Origin: Parastagonospora avenae f. sp. tritici 18332-5
Lineage: Eukaryota; Ascomycota; Dothideomycetes; Pleosporales; Phaeosphaeriaceae
Assembly (NCBI GenBank): GCA_022559985.1
Contig: JAFJTR010000096.1
Location: 42,758 to 106,757, forward strand
Reading direction: 5' to 3'
Length of the DNA stretch: 64,000 bases
The position numbers were made by a program, and so were the translations under genes. Position 1 is the stretch's first letter; each line of letters opens with the position of its first letter. This document shows positions 47,268-57,192 of this stretch, one piece after another. The notes under the pieces were generated by a model. It did not search any database. It saw nothing but the letters and a program-made list of their open reading frames with translations, and was not told the origin of the DNA.

Positions 47268-48359
47268 CTAAGTCTGATTCTTGAGCCGCGCCTCTACTTG
47301 CCGCAGTATTGTAGCCTTAAATGACTGCTCAGCTCTAAGTTCGTCAGACTTTCTGACAATCTGCTGATCAGGCTGCCAGCCAGGGCGCCTGCGAGCGTGA
47401 TTGACGTACAGGCAGTCTTGAAACTTGTGTAACTCTCCACATACATAGGTTAGAACTTTCTTCTTGCCCTTATTCTTATCCTGGCTACCTTGCCCACCTT
47501 GGGCTCCTTGGACTCCTTGGGGTCCTTGGGGTCCTTGGGCTGGAGTCTGTTCTGCAACACCGAGTGTAGCAAAGCTGCCAAGGTTTGAGGCTATAGGTCG
47601 AACGCGCCGATAGTAGGACCGATACTCAGCCACAAGGTCTGATATCCCTGTGCATTCTGTCTCATCTTGATCCCTCCGTATAAGCTCTGTCAGCTAGTGG
47701 GTTGCCCAGCTCTCATCGAGGCTCCGAACGGCTCTGATGAAGTCTCCCTGAGCTCTGCTCCCTGCAACCTCAGGTAGAGCTGCCTCCTTCATCAGCCAGG
47801 TTGTATCTAGCTAGCCCTCAAAACAGCTATCCAAATTGCTCCTCTTCGGCGGCTCAAGCAGCCCCTGGTAATGGGCTCTCAGCTGATAATTCCGCTCTGA
47901 GATGCTAGGACAAAGGTGCTTCTTGAGCGCCCTTAAACGATCGTACGGCGTTGAGTAGTCTAGGATCAGACAAATATGTCGAGAAGCGATCGTGCGAGAG
48001 ATCTCATGGTTGAATTCCCGCAGCGCCTTCTCTTTCTTGCTCCACTGAGCCTCCTTTCTGGTAAATACTTTCATCCAGAGCTCGTATCGCGCGACGTCCT
48101 TCTCTGAGAGATCAAGGATCGTGATCTCCTCATTATCTGCTCGAGGAGCTCCTGTATAAAATTCCTCAACCTCCTTCTCTTGGGGTTTCTCCTGCTCTAT
48201 CCTTCTCACGTGTTCTGCCTTGAGCGAAGGATCTACGTACTGCCAGAGGTCATTCCTCTCAGCACTATCCTTCCTCAAAAATAGCCACCTCTGCCAGTCG
48301 CCTGGTCTCTCGAGGATGGCTGTAGCCTTTATGACCAAAAGGTCTCCTTCTGTAGCCAT
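47268..48359 (-). pseudogene. Copia gag-like frame, broken
   Basis: From the ATG at 48359 (MATEGDLLVIKATAILERPG) the frame has RPGDWQRWLFLRKDSAERN, LWQYVDPSL and a helical gag core. A TAG at 47811-47813 and another near 47697 interrupt it. It continues in the same frame as EYRSYYRRVRPIASNLG, a GPQGPQGVQGAQGG repeat and a degenerate zinc-knuckle region (CGELHKFQDCLYVNH). Confidence 0.7.
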
Positions 48360-48432
48360 CGTAGCTATCAGATATCTCGCAGGGTATATAGGTGAACTCA
48401 ACTTGTATTAAAAGGGCTTCCGGGTTCATAAC

Positions 48433-48567
48433 TGTCAACATGTAAGGAGGAGATTAAGGAAGTAGTTGATTGATTGATAGAAACTATCAAAGAGAGCGAA
48501 TATATATCCTCCTGTTACATAAGCAGTGATGAAACGCGCTACTCCTGAGTAGGCGTGGGTGCTGACA
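48433..48567 (-). repeat. LTR, upstream copy of the Copia element
   Basis: 135 bases, TGTCAACATG to GGGTGCTGACA, followed by TTTTT. This is the 5' LTR for the minus-strand element. Confidence 0.85.
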
Positions 48568-49409
48568 TTTTTGCTCCAAAAGTCCAAGCGCAGAAATTCA
48601 TGCCTGTCTGAGAATTCGGGTCGCTGTTCAAAACAAGCATCTGCGCCATTCATGTGGTGTTCGGAATTATCCTGAACGTCCCAACGTGAGTGTCGGTGAG
48701 AGGAGATCGCGTCAGAGGCGTTGAACATGAGTCGTTTGTGCCGAATCTAGGCGGGTGGGTATAAATGTACCCTCATGCACCCTCTAACTTCTTAGTCTTC
48801 CAGTCCAAAGACCTAGCCTGGCTTCTCAAAGATGCGCAAATTTCTAATCATGTTGGTAGGGCTTCGCACTAGTGCTGAAAGGAAATAACGAAGACTAGGA
48901 ATGCATTCTGTTCGGTGATTGTTGTTGACTTGATTTTGATTGAGGAGGAGAACTACAGAAGAGATAGGCTCAGGGGTTCTGGTCTGAGCGCTGCTCGGAC
49001 GCCGCGATCAGCGCGTCTGACCGCGTGACCGAGATCAGTGCGCCTGATCGCGTAGTTGAGATATTGACCATACTTGTGATCCGACAAATCATGTGTTTTT
49101 CGGAGCTGCAGTATTCGTCAAAGACCTGAAGTGGTGGCCGTATGAGCTCTCAGAGCTCTTCTCGTGGGCAAAGCTGCTATGAATTGTCCATGTGCGGTTT
49201 CTGGCGTCAAAAAGCGAGCGGAGAGACTACATGCTGGTATGCTGAAGCCTCAAAAGCCTCATCTATCCGGTCGGGAAGGCAGATATAAATCCCTCTCCTC
49301 CCTCTGTTCTCTCCTTCTTCCATAACAATACGCCTCTTTTGCTTCGTCAAAAGAAGAAGGGCAATACCAATATCCGTCGAGATTCTTGCTCTGCTCGTAG
49401 CTCGATCCA

Positions 49410-49568
49410 ATGTCCACGCCGTCAGGCCCCATCCAAAAACTTAACCGCCGATACCACATGCCTCGTGCTTTGAATGACATCCCGAAAGCGTTTATGACGC
49501 TCTGTGAAGACCTTGATACCCTCTATGGCATCTCTGAAGATCAAAAAGCGGAAGGGCAGTGTACATGA
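49410..49568 (+). CDS. Micro-ORF in array module, 52 residues
   Basis: ATG 126 bases after the TATAAAT box at 49284. The peptide begins MSTPSGPIQKLNRRYHM and contains MTLCEDLDTLYGISED. Mixed hydrophilic and helical, without signal peptide. Longest clean frame of its module; translation unproven. Confidence 0.3.
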   Translation: MSTPSGPIQKLNRRYHMPRALNDIPKAFMTLCEDLDTLYGISEDQKAEGQCT

Positions 49569-49794
49569 CTTCCGGCTCGCGAGAACTGTACTTCCGAATG
49601 ACCGGTGCGACGCCACGACAATCGAGCCGTGTTAGCGCAAGACTGCGTGCTCTAGGGTACATAAGCCTTCTTTCTCTTTCAAACCCGAGCATCATTCAAC
49701 ATCGCTGAACTGCAGCTTATCTAAAATACATACCTTGGAAAACCAACGTCTCCTGCTCGTGCTCTTCGTGTGCACTCAAAAAGAGAAAGATGAA

Positions 49795-49974
49795 ATGACC
49801 ATGAGTCAGCTGGCTAAAATCAAACCTGAAACGTCTGATGGCGACGGAAGACTCAAACTTGTATTCTACTGGATCGACGAAGTCTCCGCGCTGAGATCTG
49901 GATGTGGTGGCTGGCCTATTCATGGACCGAAAATGATGTATCCAAAAAGACGAAGTCGCCAAGCCAGTATATGA
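49795..49974 (+). CDS. Micro-ORF in array module, 59 residues
   Basis: ATG 137 bases after the TACATAAG box at 49658. The peptide begins MTMSQLAKIKPETSDGDG, has an LKLVFYWIDEV stretch and a basic tail (MMYPKRRSRQASI). The frame stays open upstream of the ATG for 60 bases, so the start is uncertain. Confidence 0.28.
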   Translation: MTMSQLAKIKPETSDGDGRLKLVFYWIDEVSALRSGCGGWPIHGPKMMYPKRRSRQASI

Positions 49975-50060
49975 GTAGGAACTCAAGTCGCCTCGAGGAA
50001 TATATATATATATCTCCCTCCTTAGTCGTTCTCCCTCCTCAAAACATTAACAAGTTTGTC

Positions 50061-50837
50061 TACTTCGCCAAAATTCGGGAAAATGGACTCCCATGTGCTT
50101 GTGCAGCTTCAAGAAAACCGAAAAAGTTATGCATGCTTTTCTCCAGCTTCCTTCTCTTGCTCTGATTTTATCATTTGAACTTTACATGTCGTGTGTGCGT
50201 GACGACTACAAGGTATTGCAGCCAGGGTGCATGCGTGCAACTGCAGAGTTGAGGACATCCAGGCCCCCTAATCGAGCGAGATTACTCCACTAAAGTTTCT
50301 AGGACATGTTGATATGTCTGTAGAAAAGTGGCCACAAAGATGAATGATGTGCGCGAATCGGCGCGAATGACGTCATCGGCGTGAGCTGCGAGATCCAGCT
50401 GGCGAAATGCGCGAAGCGATACCTGAATGTCTTCAAATCATTGTAGAGAGGGAAGCATCGTCGCGTGATACTGTTGTAGGTGCCAGGCTGTGGTCCAGCA
50501 CGCAGGACGGAAGAAAGTTGGTGGAGTGAAAGAAGTTGCTGAGCTAAGGTCTTGGCGCTAGTTTAATTGGAAAGCGCGATGCTCTTCTTCCACCACTCTT
50601 GCAACGTCAGACTACAAACATCAAACTTTACTCTCATGTAGACTCGGTACCCTTAAATCCTTTGCTTTGGGCCCTCCAAGTGTTTTGGCAATAATTCTGG
50701 CGTTCATACGAAATCTCGGTCGAACGACTCTATTGGCAAATAACACCACACGACAACAAGAAAGAGCTAGAATTGGACTGCATCAACACTTCTCACCCGT
50801 TGAGAGACTTCAATCAAATTTTCCTATCCTTCAAACC
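50061..50837. other. Gap between array and the YwbE-domain gene
   Basis: End of the array and promoter of the next gene. No gene seen. Confidence 0.35.
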
Positions 50838-51551
50838 ATGAACCCAACCCCCCGAAGCCGAGGGCGCGGCCTCCCATCCAGCGACCGCGGGATCAGCACC
50901 ACCCGCGGCCGAGGACGAGGCTCAGACCGCGGTGCACCACGAGGCCGATTCCCCAACCCACCTCGCGGTCGCGGGAACCGTCCCCCGCGTCCCAGAGACC
51001 CTGAATACCCCTCGGTACCAGCCATAACCTCACTCTACGAAGGCTGCGCCGTTTCCATCATCTTGAAGCAAGACCAACAGACTGGCCACCAAGTTCACGG
51101 TATCGTTGCTGATTTACTTACGCGTGGGGATCATCCGCGTGGTGTGAAGGTTAGGTTGAGTGATGGGAGGGTGGGGAGGGTGCAGAAGTTGATTACGCCG
51201 GCGGAGGGCGAGCAAGGGGAACGATTGGTTGGTGGGGCGGATGTGAATCTAGGGAGGGATGGTGGTGGTGTGGAGAGTGGTAGGGGAAGAGGTGGGTTTG
51301 GCATGATGGGTGGGAGGATAGAAAGGGATATTAGGGAAGAAGACGAATATCTGTACGATGAGAGTCGGAGTAATGCGCCGGTTAGGAATGATGGACTCTT
51401 TGCGGCGTTAGAAGCGGCGGATCAAAGGCATAAGGCGGAGAGAGGGGTGGGTGGTGAGAAGGAGGAGACTGCGACATGTCCGGTGTGTGGGAATTTTGAA
51501 GGTGACGAAAGAGCTGTTGCACATCACGTTGAGAGTCATTTTGGAGCATAA
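50838..51551 (+). CDS. YwbE/DUF2196-domain protein with C-terminal zinc finger
   Basis: Single exon, 237 residues from the ATG at 50838. The N-terminal 60 residues are RG-rich (SRGRGLPSSDRG, TTRGRGRGSDRG), as in RNA-binding proteins. A YwbE-like domain follows near residues 65-115 (CAVSIILKQDQQTG, DHPRGVKVRLSDGRVGRVQ). After a Gly-rich linker, the C-terminus has a C2H2-type finger (CPVCGNFEGDERAVAHHVESHF) similar to ubiquitin-binding or CCHC-like fingers. The combination is common in fungi; the function is not established. Possibly a nucleic-acid-linked factor. Confidence 0.8.
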   Translation: MNPTPRSRGRGLPSSDRGISTTRGRGRGSDRGAPRGRFPNPPRGRGNRPPRPRDPEYPSVPAITSLYEGCAVSIILKQDQQTGHQVHGIVADLLTRGDHPRGVKVRLSDGRVGRVQKLITPAEGEQGERLVGGADVNLGRDGGGVESGRGRGGFGMMGGRIERDIREEDEYLYDESRSNAPVRNDGLFAALEAADQRHKAERGVGGEKEETATCPVCGNFEGDERAVAHHVESHFGA

Positions 51552-51828
51552 ACGAGGGATGAAGAAGTGTGAAAGCATCCAAACCGGCATAGGTATTGGT
51601 TTGACATGTAGTAGACCACTACAATCCCTTCCTTGCCATGTATCTTCCCTGCATGAGCGATATGTAACCAGCTTGTAAAATCTTCGCAACTTCACGCCTG
51701 ATTTGCAACTGCAGTTGCTTTGTTTCCGGCTTTACGCTCATTTTCTCATCGCGAAAACATCTCGAGCTTTTCCGGCAAGACCATGCTCAAAGACACGTGA
51801 ACTCCGAATCATACAACCAGGCTCATTT

Positions 51829-53198
51829 CTAGTATTTGATCGGAATGCCAAGCTTCTCGTCCAGCTTGACAAACTCGCTCTTGATCCTGTAGCTCGCAAC
51901 GCCACGACCCTGGGTAGCCCGCTCGTGCGCACGATGATGCTGTAGAAGGGTGCGCCTGTGGTTGTTGTATTTCTTGATGAACTTATCATCATCCACGTAG
52001 TCCTGAAGTAGCACCAGTTGGATTTCGTGGATAGAATCCGCCTCACGGGTGCTGTTCTGCCCATCAGGGATCTCTCGGAAGTTAGCATGCTCGCAATTGA
52101 ACAGCCGCCAGCCATTGAAGTTGACGTCGAGCTGAGTCATGCAGTATGCCATCGTGGATCGAAGCGCGTTGAGCTTTTCGTTGAGAGCGCTATTTTCTGC
52201 TTTCAGCCGGGCGTTCTCGGAGGCAAGTCGGCGATCTTGAGAGTTGCCGTTCTGCGGGTTCGTATATCCGCCTGCGCCCTGAGTGAACAAGCGCATGTTG
52301 TCGTGCTGAAGTCTAGTAACATGGTCGGTGAAGTGACAACGAACGATAAAATTCGTTAGACAACCCTTTCGATCTCTCGCTCGCCGAGCACCAGCTTTGA
52401 GCGCAATTCCTCCATCTCGTACTTGAAGTTTTCATTCCGAGACTTGTAGAAAGTTAAGTCTCCGCAGTCCCTGCTGACATCGTTCCTCAGCTTGTTTAGG
52501 GATTCGGTGACTGCTGATTTCTCAGCTGTCAGCCTGTCGACTTTGCCCACGAGCTGATCAATCTTTGCCTTTTGAGTGCGCAATACGGCACGACGGCGTT
52601 GCATCTTAGTCTCGTCATGTTCAACGCTGACGTTCTTTGCCTCTTCAAGATCGGTGGCCAGCTTAAGACAGTTCGCTTCAAGAGCTGCACGCACGTCATC
52701 GGCCTTCAGCTTCGCTTTCCTGATGTCCACTTTGAGCTGCTATTGTGATGCCATTGCAGTATCTTTTTCTTGAATGGCCTAGGCCAACTTCCATTGCGTA
52801 GCAAGCATCACTCCTGGGTTTGCGAGCATCAACGCAGCCTCTGCCTTGTCGGCCCGCAGCTTCTCAGCCTGTGCGCGATTATACTCTTTGACCAACTCGC
52901 CCTTCAGCTCCGCAGTACGATTATTGAGGTCATCAATACGCGTCTTTTGGTGGTCGTTGCGCGCCTCAAGCTCCTCAAGCTCCTCGATGCGCCCGTGTCC
53001 AAAGAAGGCCTCACGCATCTCCCTCTTGAAAGCTTCATTTTCGTCGGCTTCACGATCTTTGATCTCATTGTCACCGAGGGTCTCAGTGTCGGTGAGACTG
53101 GGGCTGTACGAGTCCGCTGGAGGTGAGTCCTGGCCAGCGCGCGAAGCGTCTGCATCACCGCCGCGGGTCGACATCGCGTGGCGCAGACTGTTGAACAT
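51829..53198 (-). pseudogene. Coiled-coil protein gene with two in-frame TAG codons
   Basis: From the ATG at 53198 (MFNSLRHAMSTRGGDADAS) a minus-strand frame with heptad-rich helices (REMREAFFGHGRIEELEELE, RTAELKGELVKEYN) runs to a TAG at 52779-52781, continues for 12 coding-like codons (AIQEKDTAMASQ), meets a second TAG at 52740-52742, and goes on (VDIRKAKLKADDVRAALEAN) to about 52365. A possible 59-nt intron (GTTGTC donor, TTCAG acceptor) joins the last part, HDNMRLFTQ, ENARLKAENSALNEKLNAL, to the stop at 51829. No in-phase intron removes either TAG. The coil reads as one protein of about 415 residues; no named family recognised. Confidence 0.55.
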
Positions 53199-53635
53199 CG
53201 GGAGCGTACGCAGCGCCTCAAATTAGTGGAAGGCGAACGTTGGATGTGTGGTGTTGTGGTGTTGGCGAGAAAATGCGAGGTGAAGCCGCGCCTGCTGTTT
53301 ACGTGCGAGCACGTGCACGCATCATGTTCACCGTGAAGGAAGGCGCGGTGAACATGATGACAGAAAGGCGCAGAGAGCTAGATGCAATGAAGCAAATGAT
53401 ACAGGAGCCGGAGGATACACGTTTCGTTGGCGGCAAAGGCAAGTAGGCTTCGCCCCGGTGGGCAGCTCACAGTGTGGATGAAGGAAGGAATAGTGGAGGA
53501 ACGTGTACGCGACAAGACGAAACCACATGAGAAGATGAACAGGAAGAAGAGGTGTAAGATAAGTATACTGAGAGTATGGTCCATGGAACAGGACGTAAGT
53601 AAGAAAGAGATACTTTTATCACTAGCGTCATCATT
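53199..53635. other. Intergenic
   Basis: Upstream of the coiled-coil relic and 3' flank of the secreted Gly-rich gene. An inverted repeat (CATCATGTTCACCGTGAAGG... CGGTGAACATGATG) lies at about 53320-53360 and could form a hairpin. No gene seen. Confidence 0.4.
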
Positions 53636-54556
53636 TCACTCGTTACCAGCAACGGTAGCCTCACCGCTCGCAGCAATGTTGATGCCGTTCTCACCTCCAA
53701 CAGACTTACTCCCATCTGACCCTTGAGTGATGCCAAGATTGCCACCCAAGTTCTGCGCATTACCAGCTTGGTCCACCGTGATACCGCTCTCTTCCGAAAA
53801 CCGTTCCGACTCTTCTGTTGCTTTGACGCCAGTCGACGTCTCTTGCTGCGCGGCTTCACCCTGACCCTGTTGCGCTGCCTCCTTCAAAGCCTCTTCCTTT
53901 GCGGTCTCTCCCTCAGCGCGTCCAGGCTGGTTCTCTGTGCCAGCACCAACTCCCTCTTCGGCTGATGCTTGCTCATTCGCAGTTGCTGCACTATTTTCGG
54001 CCATCGCTCCAGATTGTTCAACTTCAGCGGCTGGCTTCTGTGCCTCAGCAGCCGGCTTTTCTCCCTTGCCTTTCGGCTTCTTCCCGCCCGCTGCTTCTGT
54101 CGCATTTCCTTTTTGCTGCCCATTGCCTCCCAACTTCAGACCACCAGCACTTATTCCTCCACCTGATCCACCAAGAGTAAGACCTCCAATGGTCAAGCCG
54201 CCACCCTTCCGGCCCTGCCCCTTCTGTCCTTGCTGTTCGGTGCCATTCTTCTTTTGGCCGCCACCTAAGCTGAGTCCCCCGATGGTCAGGCCTCCGCCTT
54301 CCTGGCGCTGTGGCTTTTGACCTGCTTGCCGGGTGGAGTTCTTTTTCTCAGCACCGCCTCGAATCTCGATCTGTCGCTTCACAGGCTCGACAATGTTTGC
54401 GCGAGCACCGAGTGCTCTCTAGACGGGTGTGAGCGGTTGTTTCGTGGCAAAGAGATAGAGATTACGCACCATCCATTCATGCTGAGGGGGTAGCACGAAC
54501 GCTTCGACACTTGCAATAGAAAGGCACACGAGTGCGAAGCTGCTTGTAAACTTCAT
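53636..54556 (-). CDS. Secreted Gly/Ala/Gln-rich repeat protein
   Basis: Two exons, 54556-54470 and 54418-53636, separated by a 51-nt intron (GTGCGT donor, GCTCAC branch, GTCTAG acceptor). Without splicing a TAG would end the frame at once; the intron is in phase. 289 residues. Signal peptide MKFTSSFALVCLSIASVEA. A KR dibasic site (IVEPVKRQIEIRGG) about 40 residues in is a likely Kex2 cleavage point. Then two or three Gly-rich repeats (GGGLTIGGLSLGGGQKK, GGGLTIGGLTLGGSGG, GGLKLGGNGQQ) with Lys-rich linkers, and an Ala/Glu-rich acidic second half. No cysteines after the signal peptide region. Possibly a cell-wall or matrix protein; the role is unknown. Confidence 0.72.
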
Positions 54557-56155
54557 CGTGTAGATTTTGTGTGTAAAGGTGTATGTACGGAGAATTGAAC
54601 ACTGGCCCGCAGCTAAAGAATTAAAGAAGTATAAGAAGTGATCATCGAAAGATATAGATATGAAGATGCAATAAAAACAAAACGAAAGTAGATTGGATGT
54701 GCGGACCAAGTAACCAAGCCTTGGTACACAAAACACGCTCTTCTGACAAATGCTTGTGCTTTACCGGTGGCGCGGCAAGCAACGCATTGTGTAACTCGCT
54801 TGGAGACGATAAACAACACTCAAACCTTGCTTTTCGTAGGGAACAGTCGTTCCCGAGGGTGCTGAAGCTCGTTATGTCGCATGTTCCGTTACAAGCTTTG
54901 TAAAGCTCAGATGTTTCATGGCTTTGCAGGTCTCAACAGCATTTCAAGCAAGGGTACTCGCAGCTCAAGAATATAAACGAAGCCCGATCGAAGCAAACTG
55001 ACAAGGCCATTTATTTGCATTGCTTTCGAAAGACCTCATGGACGATGACACATCGTGAAGCTAAATGCAACAGTATTAGCAGGCAGACCTACCTCTGGAA
55101 TGTTGCGAACACCTCCAGGACCCATTATCTACCAGAAGGGAGCTATAGGGCTCTCGATGCCTCGTGAGTCTTTTAAGTGCACTCTAGATTATACTGTGCC
55201 GTACAAGCAGCACTGATGCTCTCAAGACCTGTTCTTTAAGCAACTGCTTTGACACCCCCTCATTGTTCACAGTGAACATCGGTGGACGTAGATAACGTAT
55301 CTCAAGTCATCAGGAACAGATGATACCAGATCCTGCAGGTACTTTGCTCAGGGTACCGAACTGCCCGTCATTCGTCGGTGTTGTCGACGCTGGAAGAAAG
55401 CACGTCGGCTGTCCCCGTGGGGGAAGCGCGTCGGCTTCGATATGAAATTTATTACATTACATTGTCTTACTCATATATCGAAAGGAGCACAAGGATGTGC
55501 AGTTCGGCGCGGTTCGTAGCAAATCTGGGGATCATGCGCTGACGACATCTAATGGCGGTGGCGTCGAGCATCGTGATCACATTTCATACTGCCCGCTCTT
55601 CGGGGTGATAAGATATTGTTTGACTTTTGATTGTGCTCCCTGTAGCCATGCACATTTATATTGATATGCGGCCAGCCAGCAAAATCCACGCGAGTGTCTC
55701 CAGCCTCTTCTAACACTATCGGACAGTGGTGGTTATTTTGCAGCCGAGTTACTCTTGCGCCGATACTCAAAAGTAGACTAAGAGCGATTGCCTTTATTTT
55801 CAGTACTTCAGAAGAACAGAATTGTAAGGCCGAAACTACTTGCAGCAGATAGAGCAATGCTGCTTCGTGTTAACTGTCACCTGCAAAACGTAACTTCGCA
55901 CGTCGATGCACCCTCACTTTCTTTAACCAGTTCAGATATAGTAGTAGTTACATCCACGTATGTTAACACTTCCCGGAGTCATATGCAGCTCTACTAACAT
56001 TTACTCAGTTGACAAAATCTCTTTCATAGTCTTTAGCACCTACTAGTCTTTTTTAGAAAAGGAACATCACGATATTAATTTACTAATATGCCGATGTGTC
56101 CAGGTCTTGGATATAAATAAGGTAATTCGGGATTTTGCTATAAAAATGATTTTGA
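54557..56155. other. 1.6 kb intergenic region
   Basis: No supported gene. A minus-strand frame at 55549-55857 has no family resemblance and lacks a good start. TGATGTCA at the right end leads into the solo LTR. Confidence 0.35.
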
Positions 56156-56399
56156 TGTCACGAGGGCCGACAGGCAGGGAGGATAGGTGCACGTGATAAG
56201 TATAATTACTACCGTCTACTAGCAGAACAGAAGCAGGCTTAAAGACAGGACGTAGCTCAAGGAGCTACAACCAGGATCCTCGGACGAACAGGTTTTATCA
56301 GGCGCGAGGCCTGTGCCTCGCTTAGCTAATCAAGCGATATCGATATCGCTTAGCCACCCTACGGGTCCTGATTAGCTACTCCAGGCCAGCGCCGTGACA
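56156..56399. mobile_element. Solo LTR with TTTGA target duplication
   Basis: 244 bases beginning TGTCACGAGG and ending GCGCCGTGACA, so the ends form a 7-base inverted repeat (TGTCACG/CGTGACA). Flanked on both sides by TTTGA, a perfect 5-base target-site duplication. Inside is an AAGCGATATCGATATCGCTT palindrome (about 56332-56351). No internal coding part is next to it, so it is a solo LTR left by recombination. It is a different family from the Copia LTRs at 45-48 kb. Confidence 0.85.
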
Positions 56400-57192
56400 T
56401 TTGACCACTCCTAGCATCTGGTAATCTATTACTGGTTTGCACCGATGGGGTCGAGAGTTCGAGTCCGCCATCAGCCAGTTTCACTTAGCATCTCTTTATC
56501 CGTAAAGGGTGTGCACCGATAGAATCAACTGGCTACCGGCGTGAAGGATGAGAACTGCGTCGAATCTTTTTGGACTTTTTTTGGACCTTTAGACGTGTCA
56601 GATTATGCACCCATTTTTGAGAAAAAGGACCAATAGCACGACATACGATAATGTGTAGGATATGCTGAGTTGCATGCACATTTGTCTCGCATATTTTCGT
56701 GGATGACGACTGTGAAGGGTGGTGATGACTCAGCGACGCGCCACACTTCAGACGCGAGGTCCGGGACTTCCCTCCTTCCCCAACCAAAGGACAATACCGA
56801 GCCGCACAACTTCTCAGGTTACACAGGAGCCCTATTCACAGTTGCGCTGTCAGCCTACACGGTATTATGGAACGATTTGGTGCCATATACCGTGCTGTCG
56901 ACGATCGAGTAGCCGTAGAAGGCCCCTCGAGCGCTCCCAGGATTTACGATTCACAAGCTGATGACACACCTCATATCCATTGATGGACCACATGCAGCAC
57001 TCATTGAAGACGTTATAATTGCTGCAAAAGCAAGCATGAGGCGATTTAACCCAATTCGGATTGTGACGCTTCCGACATTCAGCTGCAGTGGGGCTGTGAG
57101 ACTGAACGGACCGCAGCATTTCCTTCGATAGCCTTCATCGTGCAGATGCTTCTCACTGATCTTTCACGTTCCCCACTGCGAGCGTCTCAAAG
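56400..57192. other. Intergenic
   Basis: No gene. A tRNA-like GAGTTCGAGTCC word near 56448 does not belong to a complete tRNA (see rejected items). GTGCACCGAT-type words recur at about 56438 and 56512. Confidence 0.35.

Larger units (their letters stand above)
45346..48567 (-). mobile_element. Copia-type LTR retrotransposon with hAT-like insert, defective
   Basis: Two 135-base direct repeats bound it (45346-45480 and 48433-48567). The intact copy starts TGTCA and ends TGACA. Both ends are flanked by TTTTT, a 5-base target duplication. Genes run on the minus strand: gag-like frames at 48359-47268, the start of an aspartic protease (WILDPGSNAHIANS, near 47100-47160), then a hAT-like fragment, then the C-terminal RNase H at 46110-45565. 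Integrase and reverse transcriptase are missing. A primer site (GTTATGAACCCGG, 48432 downward) resembles the initiator-tRNA type, and a GAGGGGGTG purine tract precedes the other repeat. The repeats differ at about four positions, so insertion is fairly recent. Confidence 0.85.
48755..50060 (+). repeat. Module array, cluster 3
   Basis: TATA-like boxes at 48760, 49284, 49658 and 50001, each followed by a CT-rich leader. Box spacings are about 524, 374 and 343. Micro-ORFs follow at 49410-49568 (52 residues) and 49795-49974 (59 residues). The cluster lies on the far side of the Copia element from cluster 2, so the element inserted into an existing array. Confidence 0.55.

Noticed and set aside
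48435..48728. Minus-strand 97-codon frame over the Copia LTR edge
   Set aside because: It runs through the LTR boundary and target duplication, so it cannot predate the insertion and has no promoter of its own.
54419..54469. In-frame TAG early in the secreted Gly-rich gene, taken at first as another nonsense change
   Set aside because: A 51-nt intron with acceptable donor, branch and acceptor removes it in phase, so the gene is counted as intact.
56430..56480. tRNA-like 3' half (GAGTTCGAGTCC)
   Set aside because: The T-loop word is there, but the flanking bases do not pair into a T stem, there is no matching 5' half or A box, and the solo LTR ends just upstream.
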